The position numbers and the translations under genes are program-made. A stretch of 64,000 bases of DNA from Ignavibacteria bacterium (GTDB lineage Bacteria > Bacteroidota > Ignavibacteria > Kapaibacteriales > Kapaibacteriaceae). The notes beneath the pieces are model-generated. The model saw only the letters and a program-made list of their open reading frames with translations. It searched no databases and was not told the origin of the DNA. Positions 8,384 to 17,883 of this stretch are shown piece by piece. The DNA is taken from positions 124,001-188,000 of the forward strand of contig JADJIQ010000002.1 of NCBI GenBank assembly GCA_016707005.1. Reading direction: 5' to 3'. How positions within the stretch are numbered: the first letter of the stretch is position 1; every line of letters starts with the position of its first letter.

Positions 8384-10519
8384 ATGGCACGTCAAAAGCC
8401 GACTCTCTTTGAACAGATCCGCGAGGAAGACCGAGCCGCGGCAACTGCCGGCGGCATGGCAACGAACAAGGCTTTACGCATCGTGATCCTTGTTGGGGCC
8501 ACGCTGCTCTTGATGGCCTTCCTACCCGGACGTTTGGGTGACACCCAACGCACCGCGTTCGATAGATCACGGATCGGTACAAGTTGGACGGAAGAGTCGG
8601 TGATCGCCGAGTATCCGTTCCCGGTGAACAAGGACATCGACACACTCGCGAAGCAACGGGAAGCAGCACAGGCAGCTACACCGGCCACTGTTCGTCGAAC
8701 AACGGATGCTCTCCAACAAGCTCGGACGCGACTACAATCGGAGATCGGTCGTGCTTCAGATCCGGCATCGTCCATTCTCGCCGGACGTGGACTCGCTGCA
8801 CTAACGTCGGCCTACAACGGAGAGATCATCGATCGGGATAATGCCCAGTTGCCGGGCGAGGTTGTGATCGAACTGGTATCGTCTGCAGAAGAACTCGTGC
8901 TACCGGTTACGTCGCTCCGCGATTCGATCGATGTTGCACTCTCGTTTGAGTCATCCTTCTCCGACCTCGCAGAAGGAACCCGACGCTCTGTCACCGAAGC
9001 TCTTCGAAACGCCATCGTCCCTACCCTGCGTGTGGATGATCGTGCATGGGCAAACGCTCGGTCTGTTGCCTCTCAGAACGTTGCAACAACAACAGAGATC
9101 ATTCAACGAGGCGATGTGATCGTTCGTAAGGGGCAGCGGGTTGACGCCCCTATCCTAGAACGTCTCGCTGCCTATCGTTTCGGTCAGTATCTGCGCTCAA
9201 CATCGCAGTTCTCCTTCCTTGTGGTTCTCGGTGCCTTTGGTCATGCCTTCTTCATCATGAGCATGGTGGCGCTCTACCTGTACTACGTGCGTCGGTCGAG
9301 CTTTGAACGTAACGGACAACTCGCAAGTCTTTTGGCCATGCCTGTTGTGTCGGCAGGTCTTGGTTGGTTGACCATTGCTCTCCCCACAACCCTTCCGTTG
9401 GAATACGTCATCATCGTGCCCGGCATGGCCATGGTGGTGTCCATCCTGTACGATGTGCGCACGGCCATTGTTGTCACGCTGGCATGCTCGCTTTCGGTTG
9501 CCGCCGCTCGCGGCAACGACCACGTGATCGCCGTGGTGATGATCGTTGGCAGTGCAATGGTTGCCTACTCTGCTACAAACCTTCGCTCTCGCACGCAGGT
9601 CTTTACGTTCATCCTCTCGATCCTCATCGGTCTGGTCGTTGTGACGCTGTCCATCGAACTTGAACGCGCAACGCCGGCCATTGCATTGATCCTGAAGCTC
9701 GGTGCATCTGCCGTGAACTCCGTGTTATCGCCCCTTATCGCCTTTGCCGTGATCCTCATCATGGAACGGGCGCTCAACCTTGCAACCGATCTGCGCTTGG
9801 AAGAGTTCGACAACATCAATCATCCGTTGTTGCAGCAACTCAACGAACGGGCTCCCGGCACGTACCAACATACCATGGCCGTTGTCCGATTGAGTGAGAC
9901 CGCTGCATCTGCCATCGGTGCCAATGCGCTTCTGGCACGGGTTGGCGCGCTGTACCATGATGTTGGCAAGCTCGAGAAGTCGGAGTACTTCATCGAGAAC
10001 CAGATCGACATCGACAACAAGCACGACCGCCTTACTCCCAAACGTAGTGCCGGCATCATCCGTCAGCACGTACAGGACGGCATTGAACTTGCTCGTGAAT
10101 ACAAACTTCCTGATCGCATCTGGAAGTTCATTCCAATGCACCACGGCACCATTCTCATCAAACACTTCTACGCAAAGGCCATCGACGAGGCCATTGAGAA
10201 GGAGCTCTTGGTGGATGAGCAAGACTTTCGGTATCCGGGTCCAAAGCCCGATTCGAAGGAGACGGCCATCGTGATGCTTGCCGATGCAGCCGAAGCACTT
10301 TCCCGACTTGTAGACACCAGTCAACGCGAGGAGATCGTGCGCGCCGTTGAGAAGATCATCACCGATCGTACGGCCGACGGACAACTCAATGATACGCCCC
10401 TTACTCTCAACGACCTTGACATCATCAAGGAGTCGTTCGTGAAGAGCCTGCTTGGCTCTTCCCACCAACGAGTTCGCTACAAGGACGTTCCGCCGCCGCA
10501 GGAACCTGCGAGATCGTAA
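8384..10519 (+). CDS. Membrane HD-family phosphohydrolase (7TM-HD, PgpH-like)
   Basis: The 711-residue protein has an N-terminal membrane anchor (about 30-52), a large extracytoplasmic region (about 53-280), a block of several membrane helices (about 285-480) and a cytoplasmic HD domain with YHDVGK at about 524-529. This is the order seen in 7TM-HD proteins such as PgpH, which degrade cyclic di-AMP. The c-di-AMP substrate is inferred from the family. The coding end overlaps the next start by one base (TAATG), so the recombinase gene is probably translationally coupled. Confidence 0.88.
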   Translation: MARQKPTLFEQIREEDRAAATAGGMATNKALRIVILVGATLLLMAFLPGRLGDTQRTAFDRSRIGTSWTEESVIAEYPFPVNKDIDTLAKQREAAQAATPATVRRTTDALQQARTRLQSEIGRASDPASSILAGRGLAALTSAYNGEIIDRDNAQLPGEVVIELVSSAEELVLPVTSLRDSIDVALSFESSFSDLAEGTRRSVTEALRNAIVPTLRVDDRAWANARSVASQNVATTTEIIQRGDVIVRKGQRVDAPILERLAAYRFGQYLRSTSQFSFLVVLGAFGHAFFIMSMVALYLYYVRRSSFERNGQLASLLAMPVVSAGLGWLTIALPTTLPLEYVIIVPGMAMVVSILYDVRTAIVVTLACSLSVAAARGNDHVIAVVMIVGSAMVAYSATNLRSRTQVFTFILSILIGLVVVTLSIELERATPAIALILKLGASAVNSVLSPLIAFAVILIMERALNLATDLRLEEFDNINHPLLQQLNERAPGTYQHTMAVVRLSETAASAIGANALLARVGALYHDVGKLEKSEYFIENQIDIDNKHDRLTPKRSAGIIRQHVQDGIELAREYKLPDRIWKFIPMHHGTILIKHFYAKAIDEAIEKELLVDEQDFRYPGPKPDSKETAIVMLADAAEALSRLVDTSQREEIVRAVEKIITDRTADGQLNDTPLTLNDLDIIKESFVKSLLGSSHQRVRYKDVPPPQEPARS

Positions 10520-11439
10520 TGGACCTTCCGCCCGCACTGACGCGTGATGTACGACAGTTCCTTCAATACATCCGTCTTGAAAGGGGGCTTGCCGACACCA
10601 CACTCAAGGCGTATGAACACGATGTGCGTCAATACGCAGAGTTTCTGGCGGGACGTGATCTGTCTTCGTTCGCAGAGTCTAGTCTTGCCATTGCTCGTGC
10701 ATTCTTCGAAACGTTGGCTGAGGCCGGACTGAGCCCGTCGAGCAGGGCGCGGTATCTTTCCTCACTCAAACATCTCCACCGCTTCCTCCTTGGATCACAA
10801 CGGATCACTGTAGATGTAACGGAAGCAATGGAGCTGCCGCGGTCAAAGAGAACACTCCCCGATTGTTTGTCGGTAGATGAAATGCGTGCGATCCTCGAAG
10901 CATTCTCGGGAGATGACGCCTATTCCCTTCGAGACCGTGCGATGGTGGAGACGATGTATGCGTGCGGACTCCGCGTCAGCGAGCTCACGTCCCTGCGTCA
11001 ACGCGATGTGTTGTTCGATGTTGAACTTATCCGCGTCTTCGGCAAAGGTTCAAAGGAGCGCATCGTTCCCATCGGCCATGAAGCGTTGACGTGGATCTCG
11101 AAGTATCAGGCAACAGCACGCGGTCAACTCATTCGCACAGCAGAGACAGACGACGTTCTCTTCCTTTCATCCCGCGGCAAACAGATCTCGCGTATGACGG
11201 TGTGGAACATCATTCAGAAGGCATGTGCCGAGGCCGGTATCGAGCAACACGTACATCCGCATATGTTCCGACATTCATTTGCCACCCATCTCCTTGAAGG
11301 TGGTGCTGATCTACGCGCCGTGCAGGAGATGCTTGGTCACGCAGACATTGCAACAACACAGATCTACACGCATATCGACCGCGACTACGTCAAGGAAGTT
11401 CACACCCTCTTCCATCCACGATCGCATCAGCGCAGATGA
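10519..11439 (+). CDS. xerD: Tyrosine recombinase XerC/XerD
   Basis: The 306-residue protein has the N-terminal SAM-like core-binding domain (about 7-95) and the C-terminal catalytic domain. All catalytic residues are present: R152 (GLRVSEL), K176 (GKGSKE), H248 and R251 (HPHMFRH), H274 (LGHA) and nucleophile Y283 (YTHI). Size and spacing fit the chromosome-dimer-resolving Xer enzymes rather than phage or integron integrases. Whether it is XerC or XerD cannot be told from one copy. No attachment site or cassette array is nearby. It overlaps its neighbours on both sides (TAATG upstream, ATGA downstream). Confidence 0.88.
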   Translation: MDLPPALTRDVRQFLQYIRLERGLADTTLKAYEHDVRQYAEFLAGRDLSSFAESSLAIARAFFETLAEAGLSPSSRARYLSSLKHLHRFLLGSQRITVDVTEAMELPRSKRTLPDCLSVDEMRAILEAFSGDDAYSLRDRAMVETMYACGLRVSELTSLRQRDVLFDVELIRVFGKGSKERIVPIGHEALTWISKYQATARGQLIRTAETDDVLFLSSRGKQISRMTVWNIIQKACAEAGIEQHVHPHMFRHSFATHLLEGGADLRAVQEMLGHADIATTQIYTHIDRDYVKEVHTLFHPRSHQRR

Positions 11440-12671
11440 AGTTCACACGATCGATCATACTGATCTGCATTCTTGTCCTGACCGTCGTTGATCTATCGGC
11501 ACAGGTCAAGTGCGGCGTTGATAATCTGATCGACACCGACTTCGCATTGTTGCGCGGGAAGAAGGTTGTTCTCGTTACACACGCTGCAGCACGCACCTAC
11601 CGCGGCACGTCCACCGCCGAGGAGTTTCTTCAACGAACAGACGTTGCAACACTCAGACTGCTTGCACCCGAACACGGCTACTTTGGTGTGATCGCAGCAG
11701 GCAAGACCGTGGCCGATGACACGGTGATGGGCGTACCCGTTATCTCCCTCTACGGTCCCAAGCGCCGTCCCGACCGCGCGATGTTGGAAGGGGCTGATGT
11801 TGTTGTTGTCGATATGCAGGATATCGGTGTTCGCTCCTATACCTACATCTCCACCATGACGGAGGTGATGGAAGCATGTGCCCAATGGAATGTTCGGCTG
11901 ATGATCCTCGACCGTCCCAATCCGCTTGGCGGTACGATCGTGGATGGCAATCTGCCTGACGATACGCTTCGGTCGTTCATCGGCAGACTCCCTGTTCCCT
12001 ACGTGCACGGGATGACCATGGGTGAACTGGCAACGATGGCAAACGCCGAAGGGTGGCTCTCAAAGGACTCGCTTGGTACAGCCCGCAGATGCTCTCTCAC
12101 CGTAGTGCGATGTAAGCGATGGAAGCGCGGCATGACGTGGGAAGAGACCGGCCTACGCTGGTATGCAACATCACCCAACATCCCAACCATCAATGCAGTG
12201 CGTGGATATGCCATGACGGGGCTCCTTGGCGAACTTGGTCCGTGCAGTATCGGTATGGGAACAGCAAGCCCCTTTACCGCAATCGGAGCTCCCGATTTTC
12301 CGCGTGATACCCTGTTAGAGATCCATTGCAAACGATATGGCGTTCTGGCTTCGCGAGCGCGGTTTCAGCCAACCTCTGCCAAGTATGCCAACACTGTGTG
12401 CGAAGGGTATTACCTCTCTACGCAACGATCGTGGAAGCCCTACCATGTTGCTCTGACGTTGTTATGGCGACTTCGATCGTTACGTCCGGAGTCGTTCCCC
12501 GACACCTTGGCCGCAACAAAACACGGCAAGATGTTCGCAAAAGCATGCGGCTCATCGGAACTCGTGGCAGCCATCGTGAACGGTAAGCCCCTTGCCGAAC
12601 TTGAGCGAATCGGGCGTAAGGGTGTGGAGGACTTTGTGGAGCGGCGGAAGAAGCACCTGCTCTACGACTAG
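11436..12671 (+). CDS. Exported exo-beta-N-acetylmuramidase NamZ-type protein (DUF1343)
   Basis: The first about 22 residues form a signal peptide (MKFTRSIILICILVLTVVDL). The body matches the DUF1343/NamZ family: LLAPEHGYFG, VVVDMQDIGVRSYTY, LDRPNPLGG and VPYVHGMTMGEL. Characterised members remove terminal N-acetylmuramic acid from peptidoglycan fragments (GH171), so a role in wall turnover or recycling is inferred. The length (411 residues) is typical. The start overlaps the recombinase stop (ATGA). It ends four bases into the convergent gene. Confidence 0.88.
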   Translation: MKFTRSIILICILVLTVVDLSAQVKCGVDNLIDTDFALLRGKKVVLVTHAAARTYRGTSTAEEFLQRTDVATLRLLAPEHGYFGVIAAGKTVADDTVMGVPVISLYGPKRRPDRAMLEGADVVVVDMQDIGVRSYTYISTMTEVMEACAQWNVRLMILDRPNPLGGTIVDGNLPDDTLRSFIGRLPVPYVHGMTMGELATMANAEGWLSKDSLGTARRCSLTVVRCKRWKRGMTWEETGLRWYATSPNIPTINAVRGYAMTGLLGELGPCSIGMGTASPFTAIGAPDFPRDTLLEIHCKRYGVLASRARFQPTSAKYANTVCEGYYLSTQRSWKPYHVALTLLWRLRSLRPESFPDTLAATKHGKMFAKACGSSELVAAIVNGKPLAELERIGRKGVEDFVERRKKHLLYD

Positions 12672-14161
12672 CGTGGTCCGCGTAGGATCTTCGAGAGCTT
12701 CACTACTCCCACACCAAGGCCAACGCGACGGGTAAGCGGATCGACCCCATCAAAGAAAACGTGGTCTGTTCCTACCACCATACCTGTTGATCCACCGCCA
12801 TCGAGATTCATAGCGTTGTAGCACCCAAGGAGTGCCATGATCTGAGCAGTCTGTTGCAGCGTAGCTCCATGTGAACCGTCTTCAGGCCTATCCGGACGAA
12901 TGGCGGCCAGGATGATGCGATTGCCACTACGATCAACTCCCAGAGCTGTTCGGGCAAGATTGTCTTGAATGAACCGGCGGCCTGTGCTGCCTTCTGTCTG
13001 AGCCTCGTGTTTGGGGATGCCGTTTCGAACGAGTCGAGGCGTTCCACACACGGCATTCATGAATCGAGTTGATGAGTGCTTGCTGGTTGAATACGTGAGC
13101 ATGAGCGTGTCGCCTTGTCGAGGCCAGACACCATTGAGCATTGTGCGCGGGAACGACACCACGGCCCCGCGAAGGGGCATTGCGACCGTTCCTGTGTCGA
13201 CGCTCAGCACCTGGCACGGGAAGGGCACGTTCACCGATGGCGAACGCAGGTATCGCACTCGCACCTTTACCATCGGATACTCGCCGTTCGCCTCGCGCTG
13301 CGCGCGCAGGATCTCACTCTTGAGAACGTCCTTTGTGAGTGCCAGTTCGGTAGAGTCCTTATCGGTGAAAACCGAATCCTTGACCGCTTCTTGAAAGGCC
13401 TTCTCGATCTCCTTGGTGTTCACATGCGGAATGTTGTCGCCGCCGAATCCATTATAGACCACTACTCCGGAATCATTCCGTCGATTAACGGAAGAGATCG
13501 AATAGGTTCTACCACCAAGCAGTGCTGTACCGGTCAATGCGAACGTATCGATGATCACCTGACTCTTTACGTCAATGAAGGCACTGGTCCACTTCTTATA
13601 GGGATTGAGTTCAACCACCTCTCCGTCGATCACGCACGGTCCGATCATGGTATTCCGCACCGCTCGCCAGAAATTGCCGTTGACCACGGCGAAGAGCTGA
13701 TTGTCGCTCGTGGAATCGTATCTCTTGGCCATATCTCCAAGACGTTCCAAGCCGGTCGCATGATCCTCGCCCTTGATCAAACGCAGGGCGTTTCCGGGAA
13801 CCGTTCGGTCCATGGAGATCACGTGCACGACCACCGAACGGGAGCCATTGGATCGGTATTGGATATAGCGTACTCCCGGGGAGAGCTCGCGTTCACTCAA
13901 CACCGTTAAGGCACTAAGGGGCACTGCTCGCTGCCGGGTGCGCCGGGTCTTTTTCTTTGATCCGCCCTTGCTGCGAGTGGACTTTTTACTCGCAGACTTT
14001 GAACCGGAAGACTTCTTCTTAGCCGATTGTGACGTCTTCTTTTTCGACCGTTGGACAGCCCCCTCAACATCTATCGGAGCGATCCCAACGAGGAGAACCA
14101 GGATAAAGATCAGGATCGCGCGAATGGATCGAAAGGAGGATATGGAGCGTACCAAGGGCAT
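12668..14161 (-). CDS. Exported phosphodiester glycosidase-family protein (NAGPA-like)
   Basis: The chosen ATG at 14161 gives 497 residues beginning with an N-terminal hydrophobic segment (AILIFILVLLVGIAPI). A strikingly Lys/Ser/Arg-rich stretch follows at about residues 38-80, then the globular domain. The C-terminal half has hallmarks of the phosphodiester glycosidase/NAGPA family: VVNGNFW, ALGVDRSGN and AMNLDGGGSTGM. In other bacteria such proteins act on sugar-phosphate linkages at the cell surface. The substrate here is unknown. Frame upstream of 14161 is open but overlaps the divergent hydratase gene and lacks homology. The basic linker could bind wall polymer or LPS phosphate, which is an inference. 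Confidence 0.8.
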   Translation of the reverse strand: MPLVRSISSFRSIRAILIFILVLLVGIAPIDVEGAVQRSKKKTSQSAKKKSSGSKSASKKSTRSKGGSKKKTRRTRQRAVPLSALTVLSERELSPGVRYIQYRSNGSRSVVVHVISMDRTVPGNALRLIKGEDHATGLERLGDMAKRYDSTSDNQLFAVVNGNFWRAVRNTMIGPCVIDGEVVELNPYKKWTSAFIDVKSQVIIDTFALTGTALLGGRTYSISSVNRRNDSGVVVYNGFGGDNIPHVNTKEIEKAFQEAVKDSVFTDKDSTELALTKDVLKSEILRAQREANGEYPMVKVRVRYLRSPSVNVPFPCQVLSVDTGTVAMPLRGAVVSFPRTMLNGVWPRQGDTLMLTYSTSKHSSTRFMNAVCGTPRLVRNGIPKHEAQTEGSTGRRFIQDNLARTALGVDRSGNRIILAAIRPDRPEDGSHGATLQQTAQIMALLGCYNAMNLDGGGSTGMVVGTDHVFFDGVDPLTRRVGLGVGVVKLSKILRGPR

Positions 14162-14275
14162 TGTGAGGCAAATATTGGGACGAAGCAGAGAGGCAACAAC
14201 CCGAGTTATACACATGGATACCCGGGGCGCATCTCCGGGGTTTTTGAGACCGACCCTGCGTTGTAGTTTCGCATC

Positions 14276-15055
14276 ATGAGTGAAACCGTGATCCTGACCC
14301 AGAGCGACGGAGTAGCCGTCCTCACATTGAACCGCCCGGACAAGCTCAATGCGCTCAATGCCGAGCTGCTGGGAAGGCTTGAAGCCATGCTGCACAGCGT
14401 CCAAACGGACCGCTCGGTGCGCGTGATTGTCGTCACCGGAAGTGGCCCCAAGGCGTTCGCAGCCGGCGCTGACATCGGTGAACTGCATGCGCAGGACGCC
14501 TATTCCGGCAGACTCTTTGCCGAGCGTGGGCAACGCGTCTTCAATCTCATCGAGAAGCTTGGCAAGCCCGTGATCGCAGCAGTGAACGGGTTTGCGCTTG
14601 GCGGTGGATGTGAGCTTGCAATGGCCTGTCATATGCGGTTCGCCTCTGATACAGCCAAGTTCGGTCAGCCGGAGATCAACCTTGGCATCATCCCCGGATA
14701 TGGCGGAACGCAGCGTCTCCCTCGTTTGGTGGGTGCACCAAAGGCCTTGGAACTCATCCTCAGCGGAGACATGGTCGTGGCCGAGGATGCACTTGCCCTA
14801 GGGTTGGTCAATAGGATCTACCCTGCTGCCGATCTTCTTCCGTCCACAATGACCTTTGCAACAGCCCTTGCCTCAAAGGCCCCACTTGCCCTGACGGCAT
14901 GTCTCGAGGCTGTTCAGATCGCCGGCGAGACCTCTGCCCTTGAAGGTTTGCATATCGAGGCGAGCATTTTTGGACGAACATGCGGAACGAGTGACTTCAA
15001 GGAAGGCACTTATGCCTTCTTGCAGAAGCGTCAGGCCACGTTCACCGGTTCTTGA
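14276..15055 (+). CDS. Enoyl-CoA hydratase (third crotonase-family gene)
   Basis: The 259-residue protein keeps both catalytic glutamates, E113 (GGGCE) and E133 (FGQPE), with AFAAGADIGEL and PGYGGTQRL. It is the classic hydratase form, close to but distinct from the hydratase at 6799. A TAGTTTCG box lies only 4 bases upstream of the ATG, so either the mRNA is nearly leaderless or the box is fortuitous. It is followed within five bases by waaA, so the two are probably cotranscribed. Confidence 0.92.
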   Translation: MSETVILTQSDGVAVLTLNRPDKLNALNAELLGRLEAMLHSVQTDRSVRVIVVTGSGPKAFAAGADIGELHAQDAYSGRLFAERGQRVFNLIEKLGKPVIAAVNGFALGGGCELAMACHMRFASDTAKFGQPEINLGIIPGYGGTQRLPRLVGAPKALELILSGDMVVAEDALALGLVNRIYPAADLLPSTMTFATALASKAPLALTACLEAVQIAGETSALEGLHIEASIFGRTCGTSDFKEGTYAFLQKRQATFTGS

Positions 15056-15059
15056 GGCA

Positions 15060-16313
15060 GTGAGACACCTGGTCGAGTTCATCTATTCCTTCATTGCTCT
15101 ACCGGCGATGTGGCTGGGAATGCACCTCCTCGCAATGGTGAATTCCAAGATGAAACGCAGAGTAGTCCAGGAAGCCCCTTCACAACAAGCGCTGGCAGCA
15201 TCAACGAAACGTGCACATCGTATCCATTTTCACGCAGCTTCTATGGGCGAACTGGAGCAGTGTGTGCCGGTGATGGATGAGATACGTGGATCCGGTCAGG
15301 ACGTTGAATTGACGGTTTCCTGCAGCTCTCCGTCGGGCTTTGACCACGCACAACGTCTCTCTGGTCTTACCGGAGCATCCTACCTCCCTCTTGATACACG
15401 TCGCAACGTCAGGCGTTTCTTAGATGCCGCTCGTCCGGATTTGATCGTGATCGATCGATATGACCTCTGGCCACATTTCATCTCTGCCGCATCAAAACGT
15501 CGCATTCCGATCCACGTGATCAACGCTACGATGCCCTCAGCCGGCAGATCGCTCGTATTGCGGTCGTGGATGCGCCATGTTTACTCACAGGTCCGAACGA
15601 TCACCGCCATTTCTGCATCGCACGCAGAGCAACTGGAAGTGTTTATGCGTCGTGAGATTCAGTACAAGCCCGACACGAGAAGAGACCGCGTGCTGTCCAG
15701 GAAGAAAGATGTCAACGACCAGTTCTCCTATCTCCAACGCGAAGGTATTGTGACGATCGTTGCCGGAAGCACCTGGCCCCCTGACGAAGTCCTTTTGATC
15801 TCTGCGTTATCTACGTTGAAAGACCCGGATCTTCGGATCGTTATCGTTCCTCACGAACCAACCGAAGCAACACTATCGCGCATTGAGAAGGCAATCCCAG
15901 TTACGCGACTCAGTGCTGCAACATCCGAAACAGCTGGTCATATCGTTGTTGACAGTATCGGTAAACTCCTCGGCTTGTACTCCATCGCAGATGCCGCGCT
16001 TGTAGGGGGCGGGCATGGCGTAGGCGTACACAGCGTTACCGAACCAGCGGGGTATTTCATTCCGATCGCATGCGGTCCACACATCGAACGCTCGGATGAA
16101 GCATCAACCCTTCAGCACGGGATGGCGTTGACGGTAGTGACAAATGTGGGCGATGTTGTTGAATGGATCACTGATGTCGTGAAGAATGCGAACGCATTAA
16201 ACATCATCAAGGATGAGTTGCGGACATTCATCCTTGCCAACACCGGAGCATCCGAAGACTACGCTGCGATGATCCTTGAAGAGATCAACGTGCTACAACA
16301 ACGTTCTTCGTAA
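15060..16313 (+). CDS. waaA: 3-deoxy-D-manno-octulosonic acid (Kdo) transferase WaaA
   Basis: Transfers Kdo from CMP-Kdo to lipid A at the inner face of the cytoplasmic membrane. A GTG at 15060 gives 417 residues and restores the expected N-terminal membrane anchor (EFIYSFIALPAMWLGMHLL). No ATG start would do so without overlapping the hydratase gene deeply. Signatures include FHAASMGELEQ with the catalytic Glu, GSTWPPDE, VPHEP and the long DSIGKLLGLYSIADAA plus GGGHG and SVTEPA near the C-terminus. This shows that the organism makes LPS. The 3' end overlaps the convergent sugar dehydrogenase by 29 bases. Confidence 0.93.
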   Translation: MRHLVEFIYSFIALPAMWLGMHLLAMVNSKMKRRVVQEAPSQQALAASTKRAHRIHFHAASMGELEQCVPVMDEIRGSGQDVELTVSCSSPSGFDHAQRLSGLTGASYLPLDTRRNVRRFLDAARPDLIVIDRYDLWPHFISAASKRRIPIHVINATMPSAGRSLVLRSWMRHVYSQVRTITAISASHAEQLEVFMRREIQYKPDTRRDRVLSRKKDVNDQFSYLQREGIVTIVAGSTWPPDEVLLISALSTLKDPDLRIVIVPHEPTEATLSRIEKAIPVTRLSAATSETAGHIVVDSIGKLLGLYSIADAALVGGGHGVGVHSVTEPAGYFIPIACGPHIERSDEASTLQHGMALTVVTNVGDVVEWITDVVKNANALNIIKDELRTFILANTGASEDYAAMILEEINVLQQRSS

Positions 16314-17805
16314 GGATCCGCCACTTTCCTTCAACGACAACGATGTATATGCCGTTGGGAATACCCTCAGTTGGGAATCGTACAGTACCATTGACGTTCA
16401 TCCGCTGATCAACACGTGCGCCGTGTGCGTCGTAGAGTGTTATGCGTGTAGTCTCGATAGGAACAGTACATTCCAAGACATCACGAACGGGATTCGGATA
16501 CACCCGTAACTCTTGTGCTTCAGCTTCATCATCGACCGATGTGGTCGTTGGTGGTGTGAGCTTCAGAATGCATTGTTTCCCTTCATCAAGTGAGACGTAG
16601 ACACTTCCATCGGCAGCGATGGCAAGTCCGACCGGACGAGCCCAACGCGTGCTCACGTTATTGGTATCGGAGATGAATCCGGTACAGAAATCGACAACGG
16701 CGTTGGCGATGGTATCCTCATCGCTATCGAACCGCAAGAACACGATCTTGGCTCCACTTGGCGGGTTTCGGTTCCACGAACCACGCATGGCCATGAAGGC
16801 CCCATATCGGTACTCCGGCAGTGCTGATGATTCCGTAAAGACAAGAGCCATTGGTGCACAGTGAGCATCAACAAGAGCTCCGGGAGGAACCATGGTAGCA
16901 AGTCTGGCAGTATCTGCGGAGGTTATCGGGAGGATGTCACCATAATCGCCGGTGAAGGTATACCAACGTCTGAAATGATATGCGAACGGATATCCGTAGA
17001 ATCCGCCATCACGCACGATATCGACCCATTCGGGCGGGACGTTGTTTCCTTGATTGTCACTGCCATTGTTGTTAGCCCAAAGTTTCCCGGTTCTCGGGTG
17101 AAGGGTCATACCTACCGCATTTCTTGTACCCGAAGCGAACACTCTCCTTCCGCTTCCATCCAATTCATACTCCTCGATCACAGCGCGATTCGTTTCGCGA
17201 TCAGCATTCCCCCTTGAGCCTACGCTGAGATAGAGCTTCTTGCGATTCGTATCAATGACCACCGTTCTCGTTCGGTGATTGCCACCAAGTTGATTCGCTT
17301 GGTCCGCCTTGTTGATGATCGTAACACGATTGTCATAGACATAGGTTGATGGGTTACTTCTCCAGAGCTTCACCACACCGGCTTCTTGTCCAACGTACAT
17401 CGTATCTCTCCAGAAACGTACATCGTGTCCGGTACTGAAACCACGGGCAGCTTCGATGACCGTATCAGCTATACCGTTTCGATCTCTGTCAGGAAGGGCA
17501 AGGATACGTGAGCTGTTCATACTCGCGATAAAGAGAACAGAGTCCGGTCCCCACGCCATGAATCGCCCCTTATCCATCGGAGCTCCGGCGTAGTACACCG
17601 ATGCCTTCCACCCTTGTGGTATGGATATTCGGTGTTGCGTAGGACTCAACCCTACCGCAGAGTATTTACTTGGCACCTCGATCGAAACAGAGACAAGTCC
17701 CCCTGATTCTATCGGAGTCCACGGGATCGTACCCGGTTCTTGGCCAACTACGGCAACCGCGCCAAGGATGAAGACTACGGCTAGAGCGATCATGTATGAA
17801 ATCAT
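16285..17805 (-). CDS. Secreted PQQ-dependent sugar dehydrogenase-like protein with T9SS tail
   Basis: The 506-residue protein starts with a signal peptide (about 1-20). The middle part is a beta-propeller of the glucose/sorbosone dehydrogenase type, with LYLSVGSRGNAD, SGTRNAVGMTLHPRTGKLWA and GSDNQGNNVPPEWV. The C-terminal about 80 residues begin with VYPNPVRDVLE and end in LTKNVVVAR, a T9SS type A sorting domain. It is thus predicted to be delivered to the surface and to oxidise sugars using PQQ. Cofactor and substrate are inferred from the family only. It lies just downstream of the terminator of the 1502-residue gene, with no clear promoter of its own. Confidence 0.85.
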   Translation of the reverse strand: MISYMIALAVVFILGAVAVVGQEPGTIPWTPIESGGLVSVSIEVPSKYSAVGLSPTQHRISIPQGWKASVYYAGAPMDKGRFMAWGPDSVLFIASMNSSRILALPDRDRNGIADTVIEAARGFSTGHDVRFWRDTMYVGQEAGVVKLWRSNPSTYVYDNRVTIINKADQANQLGGNHRTRTVVIDTNRKKLYLSVGSRGNADRETNRAVIEEYELDGSGRRVFASGTRNAVGMTLHPRTGKLWANNNGSDNQGNNVPPEWVDIVRDGGFYGYPFAYHFRRWYTFTGDYGDILPITSADTARLATMVPPGALVDAHCAPMALVFTESSALPEYRYGAFMAMRGSWNRNPPSGAKIVFLRFDSDEDTIANAVVDFCTGFISDTNNVSTRWARPVGLAIAADGSVYVSLDEGKQCILKLTPPTTTSVDDEAEAQELRVYPNPVRDVLECTVPIETTRITLYDAHGARVDQRMNVNGTVRFPTEGIPNGIYIVVVEGKWRILTKNVVVAR

Positions 17806-17827
17806 AGGTACCCCAAAATAGCAACGA

Positions 17828-17854
17828 CCTCCTCCCGGATAAACCGAGAGGAGG
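17828..17854 (-). terminator. Intrinsic terminator of the 1502-aa surface protein gene
   Basis: On the minus strand CCTCCTC-T-CGG pairs with CCG-G-GAGGAGG around a TTTAT loop, an 11-bp stem including one U-G wobble. On the plus strand the same position would be a C-A mismatch, which supports minus-strand use. A weak T tract (TATTTT) follows. Confidence 0.65.
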
Positions 17855-17883
17855 CCGTGAAAGTTCTTTACGTGAAGTGCAGC

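Noticed and set aside
9725..10603. 292-residue open frame on the minus strand
   Set aside because: It lies opposite the HD domain of the 7TM-HD protein and the start of the recombinase gene; the plus-strand products have clear motifs and this frame has none.
10519..11439. Integrase of a genomic island or integron
   Set aside because: Length and motifs fit a housekeeping Xer recombinase, neighbours are conserved metabolic genes, and no attachment repeats or cassettes are seen.
14221..14240. CCGGGG direct repeat followed by a T run, looking like a terminator
   Set aside because: The possible stem is only five pairs, and no plus-strand gene ends upstream for it to terminate.
14162..14632. N-terminal extension of the phosphodiester-glycosidase-like gene
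   Set aside because: The open frame crosses the divergent intergenic region and the start of the hydratase gene; the signal segment after 14161 marks the real start.
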